A DNA stretch of 64,000 nt from Agathobacter sp. Lineage in GTDB: Bacteria; Bacillota; Clostridia; Lachnospirales; Lachnospiraceae. The stretch is from NCBI GenBank assembly GCA_022775045.1, contig JALFLB010000002.1, positions 1 through 64,000 on the forward strand, read 5' to 3'. The position numbers were made by a program, and so were the translations under genes. Below are positions 24,727 through 33,990 of the stretch, piece after piece. Positions within the stretch are counted from its first letter, which is position 1, and each line of letters starts with the position of its first letter. The notes beneath the pieces were generated by a model. That model saw only the letters and a program-made list of their open reading frames with translations, was not told the origin of the DNA and ran no database searches.

Positions 24727-27375
24727 TTACCACCGGTTCTTCACTTTGTTTTGTAATTCGTATAATTTATTCATAGCATCAAGAGGAGTCATATGGCTGA
24801 TATCCACCTCTCGCAATTCACGGATAATATCATCATCCTTCACTGTATCAAACAGTGACATCTGTGTGAGATCCACCTCATCGAGATGCTCTTTTTTCTT
24901 TTTAGCCGGAATGTTGGTCTCCACAGAAATCTTACGAACGGTTTCAGTAATATCATTGGCAAGCAGTTGATTCACGATTTCCTTCGCCCGTTCCACCACC
25001 ATATCAGGCAGTCCTGCAAGCTTTGCAACCTGGATTCCGTAGCTTTTATCCGCACCGCCTTTCACAATCTTGCGAAGAAATACGATGTCATCTCCTTTTT
25101 CCTTCACTGCGATACAATAGTTATTGACATTGTCGAGTTTTCCTTCAAGCTCTGTCAGTTCATGATAATGAGTGGCAAACAGTGTCTTTGCCCCAAGTAA
25201 TTTCGGATTGCTGATATACTCTACAACTGCCCACGCAATACTGAGTCCGTCAAAGGTACTGGTTCCTCTTCCGATTTCATCGAGAATAAGCAAAGAATTA
25301 GAAGTCGCATTCCGAAGGATATTAGCCACCTCATTCATCTCCACCATAAACGTACTTTGTCCGCTGGCCAAATCATCCGATGCTCCCACACGTGTGAAGA
25401 TTCGGTCCACAATACCGATATTGGCAGAAGATGCCGGAACAAAACTTCCAATCTGTGCCATCAGAACGATGAGTGCCGTCTGGCGCATATAGGTAGATTT
25501 TCCCGCCATATTCGGTCCGGTTATAATAGCGATACGATTGTTAAAATTATCCAGATACGTATCGTTATCTATGAACAAATCGTTGTTGATCATTTTCTCT
25601 ACAACCGGATGTCTGCCTCCTTTAATATCAATCATACCGTTTTCATTAATCTTCGGTCGGCAATAATGATTCTGACCTGCCACAAGCGCCAGCGATACAA
25701 ATACATCAATCTTTGCAATTGCCTTTGCCGTCTTCTGGATACGTTCTACATTTTCTCCAATTGTATCCCGGATCTGCCGGAACAATTCGTACTCCAGGTT
25801 CACAAGTCGATCCTGCGCCCCAAGGATCGTATCCTCAAGTTCCTTCAGTTCCGGTGTAATATAACGCTCAGCATTGGTCAATGTCTGCTTTCGCATATAA
25901 TAATCCGGGACCATATCTTTGAAAGAGTTTGTCACCTCAAGATAGTAACCAAATACTTTATTATATTTGATACGCAGATTCTTGATTCCTGTTTTTTCCC
26001 TCTCGCTCTCTTCAAGATTAGCCAGCCATTTTTTCCCATCTGTAGAAGCACTCCTTAGACGATCGACCTCTTCGTTATAACCAGTCTTAATAATCTCCCC
26101 ATCCCGCACGGAAATCGGTGGCTCCTCATTAATCGATACCGTAAGCAGTTCATACAAATCCTCCAGGCAATCAAAATCTGACCGAATCTCCTCTGCCAGT
26201 GCTCCGTCCATATCTTCCAGAAGAGTACGGATTGGTGGCAGCATCTGGATTGAATTCCGAAACGCCAGTAAATCTCTTGGATTGGCCGTCTGGTAGGTAA
26301 TTCTGGTAATCAGGCGCTCCAGATCGTAGATAGGATTTAAATACTCCCGCAATTCCTCACGGGTAATCTCCTGCTCATTTAAGCAGGCAATCAACTCTTG
26401 CCTTTTCAAAATTTCTGCTTTATCAATCAAAGGCTGCTCTACATAGGATCGGAGCAGCCGCGCTCCCATAGCTGTCTTCGTTTTATCCAGCACCCACAAA
26501 AGAGAACCGCGTTTTTCCTTCTCACGTAAGGTCTCCACCAGTTCCAGATTTCGCCGGGTTGAACTGTCAATGATCATATATTTGCCGATGGAATACGGAT
26601 GAATGGACAAAATATTGGAAAGCGTATTTTTCTGTGTCTCATACAGATATTTCAACAATGCTCCGGCAGCAATCACACCGGTATCGTAATCTGCCAGCCC
26701 CAATCCCTCCAGACTATGTACATGAAAATGGGAAAGCAGCGTCTCCTTTGCCAAATCATCCCCAAAATACCAGGAATCCAGTGCCGAGACTGCAATCTGA
26801 AGCCGCTCCTTCATGTCCTCAATATCAATTCCACTCATATAAAACGGCTCATTACAGATAATCTCAGATGGTGCAAACCGATTCAGTTCATCCACAAGCT
26901 TGCGTTCACTGTCTACCTCTGTTACAAAGAAGTCCCCAGTTGTCACATCCGTCACCGCGATACCATATCGGTCATCTGCATATACAATGTCCATTAAATA
27001 ATTGTTCTTCGCCTCATCCAAAGACTGCATGTCAATATTGGTTCCCGGGGTAACGACACGGATAACTTCGCGCTTGACAATCCCCTTCGCAAGCTTTGGA
27101 TCCTCCACCTGTTCGCATATAGCAACTTTATACCCTTTTTTGATCAGCCGGTTGATATAATTGTCTGCCGAGTGAAACGGTATGCCACACATAGGGGCAC
27201 GTTCCTCAAGGCCACAGCTTTTTCCTGTGAGTGTCAATTCCAATTCCTTCGAAACTGTTTTTGCATCATCAAAAAACATTTCGTAAAAATCGCCAAGCCT
27301 GTAAAAGAGGATACAATCCTTATATTGTTCTTTTGTTTGCAGATAATGCTGCATCATCGGTGTTACTTCCTGCAC
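24727..27375 (-). CDS. mutS: DNA mismatch repair protein MutS
   Basis: Recognises mismatches and small loops. It has the mismatch-binding Phe-x-Glu in RLGDFYEMFFDDA, Walker A GPNMAGKSTYMRQ, Walker B LLILDEIGRGTSTFDG and the ATHYHELTEL histidine. The 882 residues are full length. GTG at 27375 fits the family N-terminus (TPMMQHYL); an ATG at 27357 with AGGAAG before it is the alternative. It is the first of mutS-mutL-miaA-ynbB. Confidence 0.96.
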   Translation of the reverse strand: MQEVTPMMQHYLQTKEQYKDCILFYRLGDFYEMFFDDAKTVSKELELTLTGKSCGLEERAPMCGIPFHSADNYINRLIKKGYKVAICEQVEDPKLAKGIVKREVIRVVTPGTNIDMQSLDEAKNNYLMDIVYADDRYGIAVTDVTTGDFFVTEVDSERKLVDELNRFAPSEIICNEPFYMSGIDIEDMKERLQIAVSALDSWYFGDDLAKETLLSHFHVHSLEGLGLADYDTGVIAAGALLKYLYETQKNTLSNILSIHPYSIGKYMIIDSSTRRNLELVETLREKEKRGSLLWVLDKTKTAMGARLLRSYVEQPLIDKAEILKRQELIACLNEQEITREELREYLNPIYDLERLITRITYQTANPRDLLAFRNSIQMLPPIRTLLEDMDGALAEEIRSDFDCLEDLYELLTVSINEEPPISVRDGEIIKTGYNEEVDRLRSASTDGKKWLANLEESEREKTGIKNLRIKYNKVFGYYLEVTNSFKDMVPDYYMRKQTLTNAERYITPELKELEDTILGAQDRLVNLEYELFRQIRDTIGENVERIQKTAKAIAKIDVFVSLALVAGQNHYCRPKINENGMIDIKGGRHPVVEKMINNDLFIDNDTYLDNFNNRIAIITGPNMAGKSTYMRQTALIVLMAQIGSFVPASSANIGIVDRIFTRVGASDDLASGQSTFMVEMNEVANILRNATSNSLLILDEIGRGTSTFDGLSIAWAVVEYISNPKLLGAKTLFATHYHELTELEGKLDNVNNYCIAVKEKGDDIVFLRKIVKGGADKSYGIQVAKLAGLPDMVVERAKEIVNQLLANDITETVRKISVETNIPAKKKKEHLDEVDLTQMSLFDTVKDDDIIRELREVDISHMTPLDAMNKLYELQNKVKNRW

Positions 27376-27394
27376 TTTTGTATTAACCTTCCAT

Positions 27395-28984
27395 TTAATA
27401 TTTTGGATAAAATTGCTCCATCACAAATGATGCAGCCTTTAATCCATCAATTGCCGCGGACATAATGCCGCCCGCATAACCTGCGCCCTCTCCGCAAGGA
27501 TAAACGCCAGCCACAGAGCTTACGCCGTGTTTATCCCTTATCATGCGTACCGGGGATGAAGTTCGTGTCTCCATTCCGGAAAGTATGGCATCCTTGCGAT
27601 CAAACTCCGGGATAATTTTGGCAAAATGCTCCATTCCCAGCAGAAATGACTGTTCCATTTCATTCGAGAGAATCCCTCTTAAATTTGCGAATGTGGTACT
27701 TCCCTTGGTCTGTGAAGCAAAATTTCCATAAGCTGTACTTTCCACATTTTGCTGATAATCGCCAAACAACTGCTGAGGGATTCTGCCTTGTCCTATCTTG
27801 TAGGCTTTCTGTTCCAGCTGCTCCTGATAACGCATACCTGCAAGGGCATCTGTGCCACCAAAATCTTCCGGTGAAACCGAAACAATAATTGCCGAATTGG
27901 CATTGCTTCCACTTCTCCCGGAATAACTCATTCCATTCACACAGGTTCCCTCTTTCATCGAGGATGCATTCACCACATAACCTCCCGGACACATACAAAA
28001 TGAGTATACGCCCCGGCCATTAGGGAAATTGGAAGTCACCTTATATGGTGCTGAAGGAAGAGGCTTTCCCTTCCAATCCCCATACATTGCCTGATTGATC
28101 ATTTTTTGCGGATGCTCTACACGAAATCCCACCGCAAAACTTTTCGTTTCCATGCAGATTCCCCGCCTTTCAAGCATCCGAAAGGTATCCCTTGCACTAT
28201 GCCCCAAAGCAAAAATGGCAGCCTCGGTTTCAATCATCTGACCACCTGCTACAACGCCTGTCAGTGTTCCATTTTCAATTACAATATCCTCGACCTGTTT
28301 TGAGAAACAAAACTGCGCTCCCTTTTCCTCCATATAGGTCCGCATATTTGCAATCACATGGGCGAGTATATCTGTTCCAATGTGTGGTTTATTCTCGTAA
28401 AGAATTGCCGATGGAGCGCCAAAACGCACAAATGTCTCCAAAACAAACCGATTCCGTCCTGATGGATCCTTAACCACCGTGTTAAGCTTTCCATCTGAAA
28501 AGGTGCCGGCCCCTCCTTCACCAAACTGTACATTGGAATTTGGTTCGAGCACGCCGGTCTCCCAAAATCGTCTTACATCAAGAGTCCGTTCTTCAATTGC
28601 CTTTCCCCGCTCCAGTATGAGCGGTTCATAGCCGGCCTCTGTCAGCTGAAAAGCAGCAAACAAACCTGCGGGTCCGGCTCCGACAATGACCGGGCGTTTT
28701 GTAAATGGACAAGATCCAGGCACCGGATAGTGATACCGGATATCCTTTGCCGGGATCACCGAACCATTATGTATTTTTTTTAGCACCGCTGTTTCCCTAT
28801 CTACCTGTACCTGTACACAGTACACATAATACAGCTGCGGTTTCTTTCTTGCATCCAGTGAACGCTTGATGATCTCGTATGAAAAAACATCATGTGCAGA
28901 TAAGCGAAGCTCCTTACGTATCCGTTCTTTTAAATCCTGTTCGCTATGTCCCACTGGAAGCTTAATCTGATTTATTTTTAACAT
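27395..28984 (-). CDS. FAD-dependent oxidoreductase, COG2509-like
   Basis: A 529-residue flavoprotein. The N-terminal 85 residues are an alpha/beta domain of this family (RSLDARKKPQLYYVY). The FAD Rossmann motif is VIVGAGPAGLFAAFQLTEAG, followed by GEGGAGTFSDGKLNT, typical of this uncharacterised group, and the C-terminal PCGEGAGYAGGIMSAAIDG. The substrate is unknown. ATG 28984 has GGTGG six bases upstream and is preferred to GTG at 28987. It is adjacent to a second flavoprotein (28997) and upstream of mutS. Confidence 0.85.
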   Translation of the reverse strand: MLKINQIKLPVGHSEQDLKERIRKELRLSAHDVFSYEIIKRSLDARKKPQLYYVYCVQVQVDRETAVLKKIHNGSVIPAKDIRYHYPVPGSCPFTKRPVIVGAGPAGLFAAFQLTEAGYEPLILERGKAIEERTLDVRRFWETGVLEPNSNVQFGEGGAGTFSDGKLNTVVKDPSGRNRFVLETFVRFGAPSAILYENKPHIGTDILAHVIANMRTYMEEKGAQFCFSKQVEDIVIENGTLTGVVAGGQMIETEAAIFALGHSARDTFRMLERRGICMETKSFAVGFRVEHPQKMINQAMYGDWKGKPLPSAPYKVTSNFPNGRGVYSFCMCPGGYVVNASSMKEGTCVNGMSYSGRSGSNANSAIIVSVSPEDFGGTDALAGMRYQEQLEQKAYKIGQGRIPQQLFGDYQQNVESTAYGNFASQTKGSTTFANLRGILSNEMEQSFLLGMEHFAKIIPEFDRKDAILSGMETRTSSPVRMIRDKHGVSSVAGVYPCGEGAGYAGGIMSAAIDGLKAASFVMEQFYPKY

Positions 28985-28996
28985 CACATTCCACCA

Positions 28997-30235
28997 TTAT
29001 AAAATTGAGTTTCCTGCAACAAAGCCACTCGCCCATGCCCACTGAAGATTATATCCGCCGCAAATTCCATCAACATCCAGCAATTCACCGGCAAAATATA
29101 ATCCCGGGACTATTTTTGAACCCAGCGTATGTATATCAATATCCTCCGTCCGGATTCCACCTGTACAAACCTGCGCACAAGAAAAATCCCGCACCTTTTG
29201 AAGTTCCACTGGATAATCATGCATAACAGCCGCAATCTTTTGTATAACCACAGGATCTGCTGTTGCCGCATCCTGACCACTACTATATCCTGCTTTCTGT
29301 AAAAACACCGGTATTAGTTTGTGATTGAGAAGGCCACAAAGCGACTGTTCGAGTGTTCTTCTGTTTTTATCCCGCAAAAAACGACGGCTTAATTCCTCTT
29401 GCAAATCTGAAATACGTAAATCCGGGAAAAAATCAATCGAAACGACAACTCTTTTTTGATCATAAAGCCCGCGTACTGCCGGGCTGCTAAGCTGAAAAAC
29501 AGGGATTCCGGATATTCCATAATCTGCGAGCTGCAATTCTCCCCGTTCTTCCTTCATCTGCTTTCCATCCACCCAAAGCGATAACCGTACATCCGCACGG
29601 ACTCCGGAAACCTTCCGAAACGGCATTCCCGTTGCTTCAAATCCGCACAGGGCTGGCAAAATCGGAACAAACCTATGCCCCATTTTTTTCAAAACTCCCA
29701 AGATGGATCCATCACTTCCCAGCTTTGGGGCAGCACGAAGTCCGGTTGCAACAATGACCTGCCTTCCCCAATAGCTTCCAGTAGTTGTTATTATGTCAAA
29801 GCCATACTTTCCAGCCTCAATCGCCTGAACCTTACAGGCTGTGAAAAGAGTAATTCCCAGCCTCGAAATCTCGGCGCAAAGAGCTTCCACCATGGAAGAA
29901 GCCTGTTGGGAATTTGGGTAATAATATCCATTTTTTTCTTTTGGGAAAATACCGATTTCCCGAAAAAACGCAAGTGCATCATCTCTGCCGAATTGTTCAA
30001 GAACCGCTTGTACCAGTTCACGATTACCATAATAACAGTCTGCTGACATGACTGCATTGGTATAATTGCATTTGCCATTACCGGTAGCAAAAATCTTTTT
30101 CCCTGGCTTGTCCATATGTTCCAGAATTAAAACAGATTTGCCGCGGCGTGCAGCTGTAATTCCTGCAACCATACCGGAAGCGCCAGCTCCTACAATGATG
30201 ACATCCCAGTTTTTTAATTTCTTCTTATTACTCAT
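28997..30235 (-). CDS. BaiN/HI0933-family flavoprotein
   Basis: NAD(P)/FAD-dependent oxidoreductase of 412 residues. It shows the Rossmann motif VIVGAGASGMVAGITAARRG, the family block GNGKCNYTNA and the C-terminal LYFAGELLDVDGICGGYNLQWAWASG, both hallmarks of the HI0933/YhiN group, to which BaiN of bile-acid dehydroxylating clostridia belongs. Bile-acid activity should not be assumed since no bai genes are nearby. It lies 12 bases from the next flavoprotein gene. Confidence 0.87.
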   Translation of the reverse strand: MSNKKKLKNWDVIIVGAGASGMVAGITAARRGKSVLILEHMDKPGKKIFATGNGKCNYTNAVMSADCYYGNRELVQAVLEQFGRDDALAFFREIGIFPKEKNGYYYPNSQQASSMVEALCAEISRLGITLFTACKVQAIEAGKYGFDIITTTGSYWGRQVIVATGLRAAPKLGSDGSILGVLKKMGHRFVPILPALCGFEATGMPFRKVSGVRADVRLSLWVDGKQMKEERGELQLADYGISGIPVFQLSSPAVRGLYDQKRVVVSIDFFPDLRISDLQEELSRRFLRDKNRRTLEQSLCGLLNHKLIPVFLQKAGYSSGQDAATADPVVIQKIAAVMHDYPVELQKVRDFSCAQVCTGGIRTEDIDIHTLGSKIVPGLYFAGELLDVDGICGGYNLQWAWASGFVAGNSIL

Positions 30236-30295
30236 AATCCACCAATAAAAACCTATTAAACCAGTTAATCATTGTATCATACAATCCCAAATTGT

Positions 30296-30649
30296 TCAAC
30301 TCGAATAACTTTCCAGAAAATCATACAGACTCTCCAGTGTTGTAAATCCGATGCCCTTAAGAGCCTTCTCCTGAATGTCCTGACTTAAGTTTTCGGTCCG
30401 TATTCCGGTTTCCATGTAGACAGTCTTCCCATCTGAAAGGTAAACAACGAGCTTTTCTTCTGATGTACGGACAATATAAGTATAAGCGATTGAATTTTCA
30501 GCGCTCGCAACAAGTGTTTTTTCTGTTACCATTCTCTCCTGAGTCTCATCCGGTTCCGGTTTTTCATTAATTTTCCTTCCATACCAGATTCCAAACAAAA
30601 GCAAAAAAATTAAAAAAATAATAATGCAGATACTTATTTTTCGATTCAT
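30296..30649 (-). CDS. Small membrane-anchored protein, BofC-C-like end (tentative)
   Basis: A 117-residue protein with an N-terminal membrane helix (about 5-23, ISICIIIFLIFLLLFGIWYG) and an extracytoplasmic domain. The C-terminal pattern, beta strands, then LVVYLSDGK, then IQEKALKGIGFTTLESLYDF, resembles the C-terminal domain of forespore regulator BofC; this is a resemblance by eye only. ATG 30649 (MNRKISI) with GAGGG upstream is preferred to one at 30679. It lies between the flippase and the flavoprotein genes, same strand. Confidence 0.6.
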   Translation of the reverse strand: MNRKISICIIIFLIFLLLFGIWYGRKINEKPEPDETQERMVTEKTLVASAENSIAYTYIVRTSEEKLVVYLSDGKTVYMETGIRTENLSQDIQEKALKGIGFTTLESLYDFLESYSS

Positions 30650-30709
30650 TTCATCACCCTCTGCCATAAGTATCCGCATTATTTGAAAAATTATTCCATT
30701 TTTACCATT

Positions 30710-32377
30710 TTATTTTAATAAATGTACCTTCTTTGCAATACGAACCAGAAGCGCGCCCTTTGGGAACTTAAGAATCTCCTCTTCTCCAATTCCTTTGAGT
30801 AACAAAAGCACTACTGCATAAACAACCAAAGCGACCAGAATCGCAAACACTGTAGATAGGCTATTGCTTTTCAGCAGCGCATAGCTTCCCTTGTACACAA
30901 AAAACGTTGCAGCCCCCATAATGACGGAAGCAATCAATGGAATCAAAAACGTTTTGACATATTCCTGCCGGTAACCAATGTACTTACGAATTGCACGGGC
31001 ATTAAGAATACACATCAGCAAAGCAAAAAACATATTTGCAATAACAACTGCATAGATATTCAAACGGAAAAACAACATGAGAACAATCAACAGTATCACA
31101 TGGACAGCAAGTGCGATTGCAGCATTGATTACCGGTACTTTCATGCGGTTAATCCCCTGCAGCAACCCGTTTGAGAGCGTAGACATCCCGTAAAATACAA
31201 CTGCAAAAGCACCAAGCCACAGCATGTTTCCTGCAATTGGAGCTGTATCTGCGGTACCAGGAAACAGCATCCGGCAGATTGGTTCTCCAAGCACGGCAAG
31301 TCCAACTGCACACGGGAATGAAATAACCATCACAAACCGTATGGCAGCATTGATTTGGCTGCGCACTCCCACCATATCCTTTTCTGCAAACGATGCCGTA
31401 AGGGTTGGAACAGAGGAGGCAGCCATTGCTGATGCAATGGCAATTGGCACATTGATCAATAGCTTATACTTCCCGGAGAAAACGCCCCACCATACATCCA
31501 CCTTATGCTCTGAATATCCCTGCAGCATCGCCACATTCTTAAAAATACCCTGATCAATAATACCACTAATATTGTAAACAGCGGTACTCAGAAGAACCGG
31601 AATAATGGTTGCAATTAAAATCTTCATGGTATAGGCAAAGGAGTCCACCTCAATTCTTTTCTCCTTACGCATCCGTCTCTTAAACACATGCATATAGGCA
31701 AAGAATACCAAAAGGACAAAAAGCAATGCTGCGACAGAACCAAGATTTGTTCCGAGTGTTCCTCCCGCCGCCCCATATGCGGCAGCATAATGATCCGGAT
31801 CTCCAAGCACAGCTCCAAGCCTTTTTCCATATCCAAACAAAACATACGCAGCCCAGACGCTGACGATTGCATTTACAATCTGTTCAATAATCTGAGACAC
31901 TGCACTTGGCATCATTGTTCCGAGTCCCTGAAAAAATCCTCGCAATACCCCGAGTACTGCAACAACCACAAGCGCCGGTCCTAGGATTTTAAGAGCAAAC
32001 ACACTGTAAGGGGTCTTGAGCAGTGCTGCCGTAAAAAATTCTGCGCCAAAGAACACCACCAACGCAGCAATCGTTCCCGAGACAAGTGCAAAAAGCAATG
32101 CTCCCTTCAGTACCTGATAAGCGGTGCGGTATTTTCCTTTTGTCACACTTGCTGATACCATTTTAGATACAGCGAGCGGCAGACTATAGGAAGAAATAAT
32201 CAGCACAATATTGTAAATTTCGAAAGCGCAGCCATAGTAACCGATTCCCACATCCCCGATAATATTGGTCATTGGAATTCGGTATACCAGACCGATAATT
32301 CTGCTTATAATTGATGCAATTGCAAGAATGGAACCCTGAACAAGGAAATTCGTTCCGTTTCTCTTTGATTTACCCAT
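30710..32377 (-). CDS. SpoVB/MurJ-like lipid-linked oligosaccharide flippase
   Basis: MOP-superfamily membrane transporter of about 555 residues and 14 helices. The N-terminus FLVQGSILAIASIISRIIGL-VYRIPMTNIIGDVGIGYY matches the SpoVB/YtgP group of Firmicutes, which export cell wall or spore cortex precursors. The ATG at 32377 follows GAGG by seven bases and is preferred to TTG at 32383. Substrate and sporulation-specific use are inferred; a vegetative MurJ role is equally possible. Confidence 0.85.
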   Translation of the reverse strand: MGKSKRNGTNFLVQGSILAIASIISRIIGLVYRIPMTNIIGDVGIGYYGCAFEIYNIVLIISSYSLPLAVSKMVSASVTKGKYRTAYQVLKGALLFALVSGTIAALVVFFGAEFFTAALLKTPYSVFALKILGPALVVVAVLGVLRGFFQGLGTMMPSAVSQIIEQIVNAIVSVWAAYVLFGYGKRLGAVLGDPDHYAAAYGAAGGTLGTNLGSVAALLFVLLVFFAYMHVFKRRMRKEKRIEVDSFAYTMKILIATIIPVLLSTAVYNISGIIDQGIFKNVAMLQGYSEHKVDVWWGVFSGKYKLLINVPIAIASAMAASSVPTLTASFAEKDMVGVRSQINAAIRFVMVISFPCAVGLAVLGEPICRMLFPGTADTAPIAGNMLWLGAFAVVFYGMSTLSNGLLQGINRMKVPVINAAIALAVHVILLIVLMLFFRLNIYAVVIANMFFALLMCILNARAIRKYIGYRQEYVKTFLIPLIASVIMGAATFFVYKGSYALLKSNSLSTVFAILVALVVYAVVLLLLKGIGEEEILKFPKGALLVRIAKKVHLLK

Positions 32378-32396
32378 TTTCAATCCTCAAATGAAT

Positions 32397-33482
32397 TTAA
32401 TTGATAGTATTCTGTGATGCCCGGCTGTTCTCAACAATTTCCACCCATGTCTTACCCGGATTTAAAACAATTTCGTTGCCGTCAGCATCATAATAATGTG
32501 TCTTTTCCGTGTTGGAAGCCCTCTTCCATGTAATCTCAATAGCCTTCCCATTCGTAATATAGGTTCCGGTCCCACCGGACAGATAATCAATATCAAGGGT
32601 TCCATTTCCCGAATCCTTTAGCGAACTGTAACAATTCTGCAAAATGATATTTTTAACCGCAAGCTGTTCTCCGGTCAATCCATCCACCTGTTTTTCACCA
32701 AACTCGTACCTCTCATAAAGACCACTTTTCTCATTGTATACAAACCATGGCTTTGCGTCAACATAATAAAGCTTAACCATCGTTGCATCCACACCATGTT
32801 CTAAAAGGTTAGGTGCATCCTCCGTAGTAAACTGATAATGCGGTTCATAATCCTCCGGAAGCTTTGTCTCGTATCCGTATCTCTCCATCGCCTGTGAAAG
32901 TTTTTCTCCTGTCGTATAAAGGTTATGCGGTGCTCTTCGACTACTGTCCCGATAATAAAAAGCCCCACCCTTTCCGGTTATCCCATCCACATTATCGATA
33001 AAAGAACTGTTCAGAACATCAAGCGCATACTTGCTCTCACCCGCATGAAAATAAGCAGCACCAAATTCTTTAGCAAAATAGACATAATACAGACGGCAGC
33101 TGCGCACATTTCCCACCTTTTCCAATTCCTCATAATTCTGATAGATTGCCATCAGGCGGGTAATCCCACCCTCCACCGGACACTCATATATAACATCTGC
33201 GCTGCCAACTCCGTACTGAGGAAGCGTCACATGGGTGTTCTCTGTCATAACCGCTACCGGACGGTTCCAAGCAAGATTCTCATCCACCCACTCCCCGGTA
33301 TAGAAACTCCTTACTTCTCCCTCATGTGTTTCCTCCTGTGTCTCCTCCCCAACCTCTGTCGGTATTACCTGCTCAGTTTCCTCGGTTGGAAGGATACTAA
33401 GCGTCTCTTCCTTTTTCTTACATCCGGTTAGAAAAACTACAGCTGACAACAAGAGGCTGATATATACGATTCTTTTTTTCAT
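32397..33482 (-). CDS. DUF3048 lipoprotein (YerB-like)
   Basis: A 361-residue secreted lipoprotein. The signal peptide ends VVFLTGC (lipobox, Cys 21) and is followed by a Glu/Thr-rich linker. The YerB-like N-terminal domain includes NRPVAVMTENTH and a DVIYECPVEGGITRLMAIYQN segment, and the C-terminal domain has AVKNIILQNC. Function unknown; B. subtilis YerB is also uncharacterised. It is immediately downstream of ybeY (1 base). Confidence 0.88.
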   Translation of the reverse strand: MKKRIVYISLLLSAVVFLTGCKKKEETLSILPTEETEQVIPTEVGEETQEETHEGEVRSFYTGEWVDENLAWNRPVAVMTENTHVTLPQYGVGSADVIYECPVEGGITRLMAIYQNYEELEKVGNVRSCRLYYVYFAKEFGAAYFHAGESKYALDVLNSSFIDNVDGITGKGGAFYYRDSSRRAPHNLYTTGEKLSQAMERYGYETKLPEDYEPHYQFTTEDAPNLLEHGVDATMVKLYYVDAKPWFVYNEKSGLYERYEFGEKQVDGLTGEQLAVKNIILQNCYSSLKDSGNGTLDIDYLSGGTGTYITNGKAIEITWKRASNTEKTHYYDADGNEIVLNPGKTWVEIVENSRASQNTIN

Positions 33483-33483
33483 C

Positions 33484-33990
33484 TCATCCGTTCTCCCTCG
33501 AAATATTCATAGCATCAAGAATTTTTCTCTGTTTTGGCTCCATCACCGCAGCATCTTCCTCTGTCATATGGTCATAGCCAAATAAATGAAGCATACTATG
33601 TACAATTAGAAACGCAAATTCACGCTTCGGACTATGTCCATAACTTTGGGCCTGTTCAATAACCTTATCCACAGAAATAATAATATCTCCAAGCATAACC
33701 TCCCCAGTATCCGGATTAAAATCATCCTCACTTTCCTCATCCAAAAAGGAGAAATCCCCAGCCTGTTCATAAGACAGCATCGGAAACGAAAGCACGTCCG
33801 TTGGTCGGTCGATCTGCCTGTACTGCCGATTAATTTCATGAATACCGCTATTGTCCGTCAAAGTCAGATTCACCTCCGCCTCATACGGAAAATGTTCCCA
33901 CTCCAGACAAAACGCCACCACGGATTCTGCAAGATTTTGATATTCAAATGGAAACGGGACCTCACACTCTTCCTCCAGATAAAAACTCAA
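33484..33990 (-). CDS. ybeY: Endoribonuclease YbeY
   Basis: Single-strand-specific endoribonuclease involved in 16S rRNA maturation and ribosome quality control. It shows the zinc motif HSMLHLFGYDHM (H-x3-H-x5-H), preceded by DVLSFPM and LGDIIIS. The 168 residues are normal. It follows the degenerate pgpH gene with a 4-base overlap, matching the B. subtilis phoH-yqfF-yqfG order. Confidence 0.94.
   Translation of the reverse strand: MSFYLEEECEVPFPFEYQNLAESVVAFCLEWEHFPYEAEVNLTLTDNSGIHEINRQYRQIDRPTDVLSFPMLSYEQAGDFSFLDEESEDDFNPDTGEVMLGDIIISVDKVIEQAQSYGHSPKREFAFLIVHSMLHLFGYDHMTEEDAAVMEPKQRKILDAMNISRENG

Noticed and set aside
25357-26058. 233-codon plus-strand frame
   Set aside because: Lies wholly opposite mutS coding sequence and shows no recognisable domain.
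28997-30235. Bile-acid enzyme BaiN as a functional call
   Set aside because: Family resemblance only; no other bai genes, and the family is broad.
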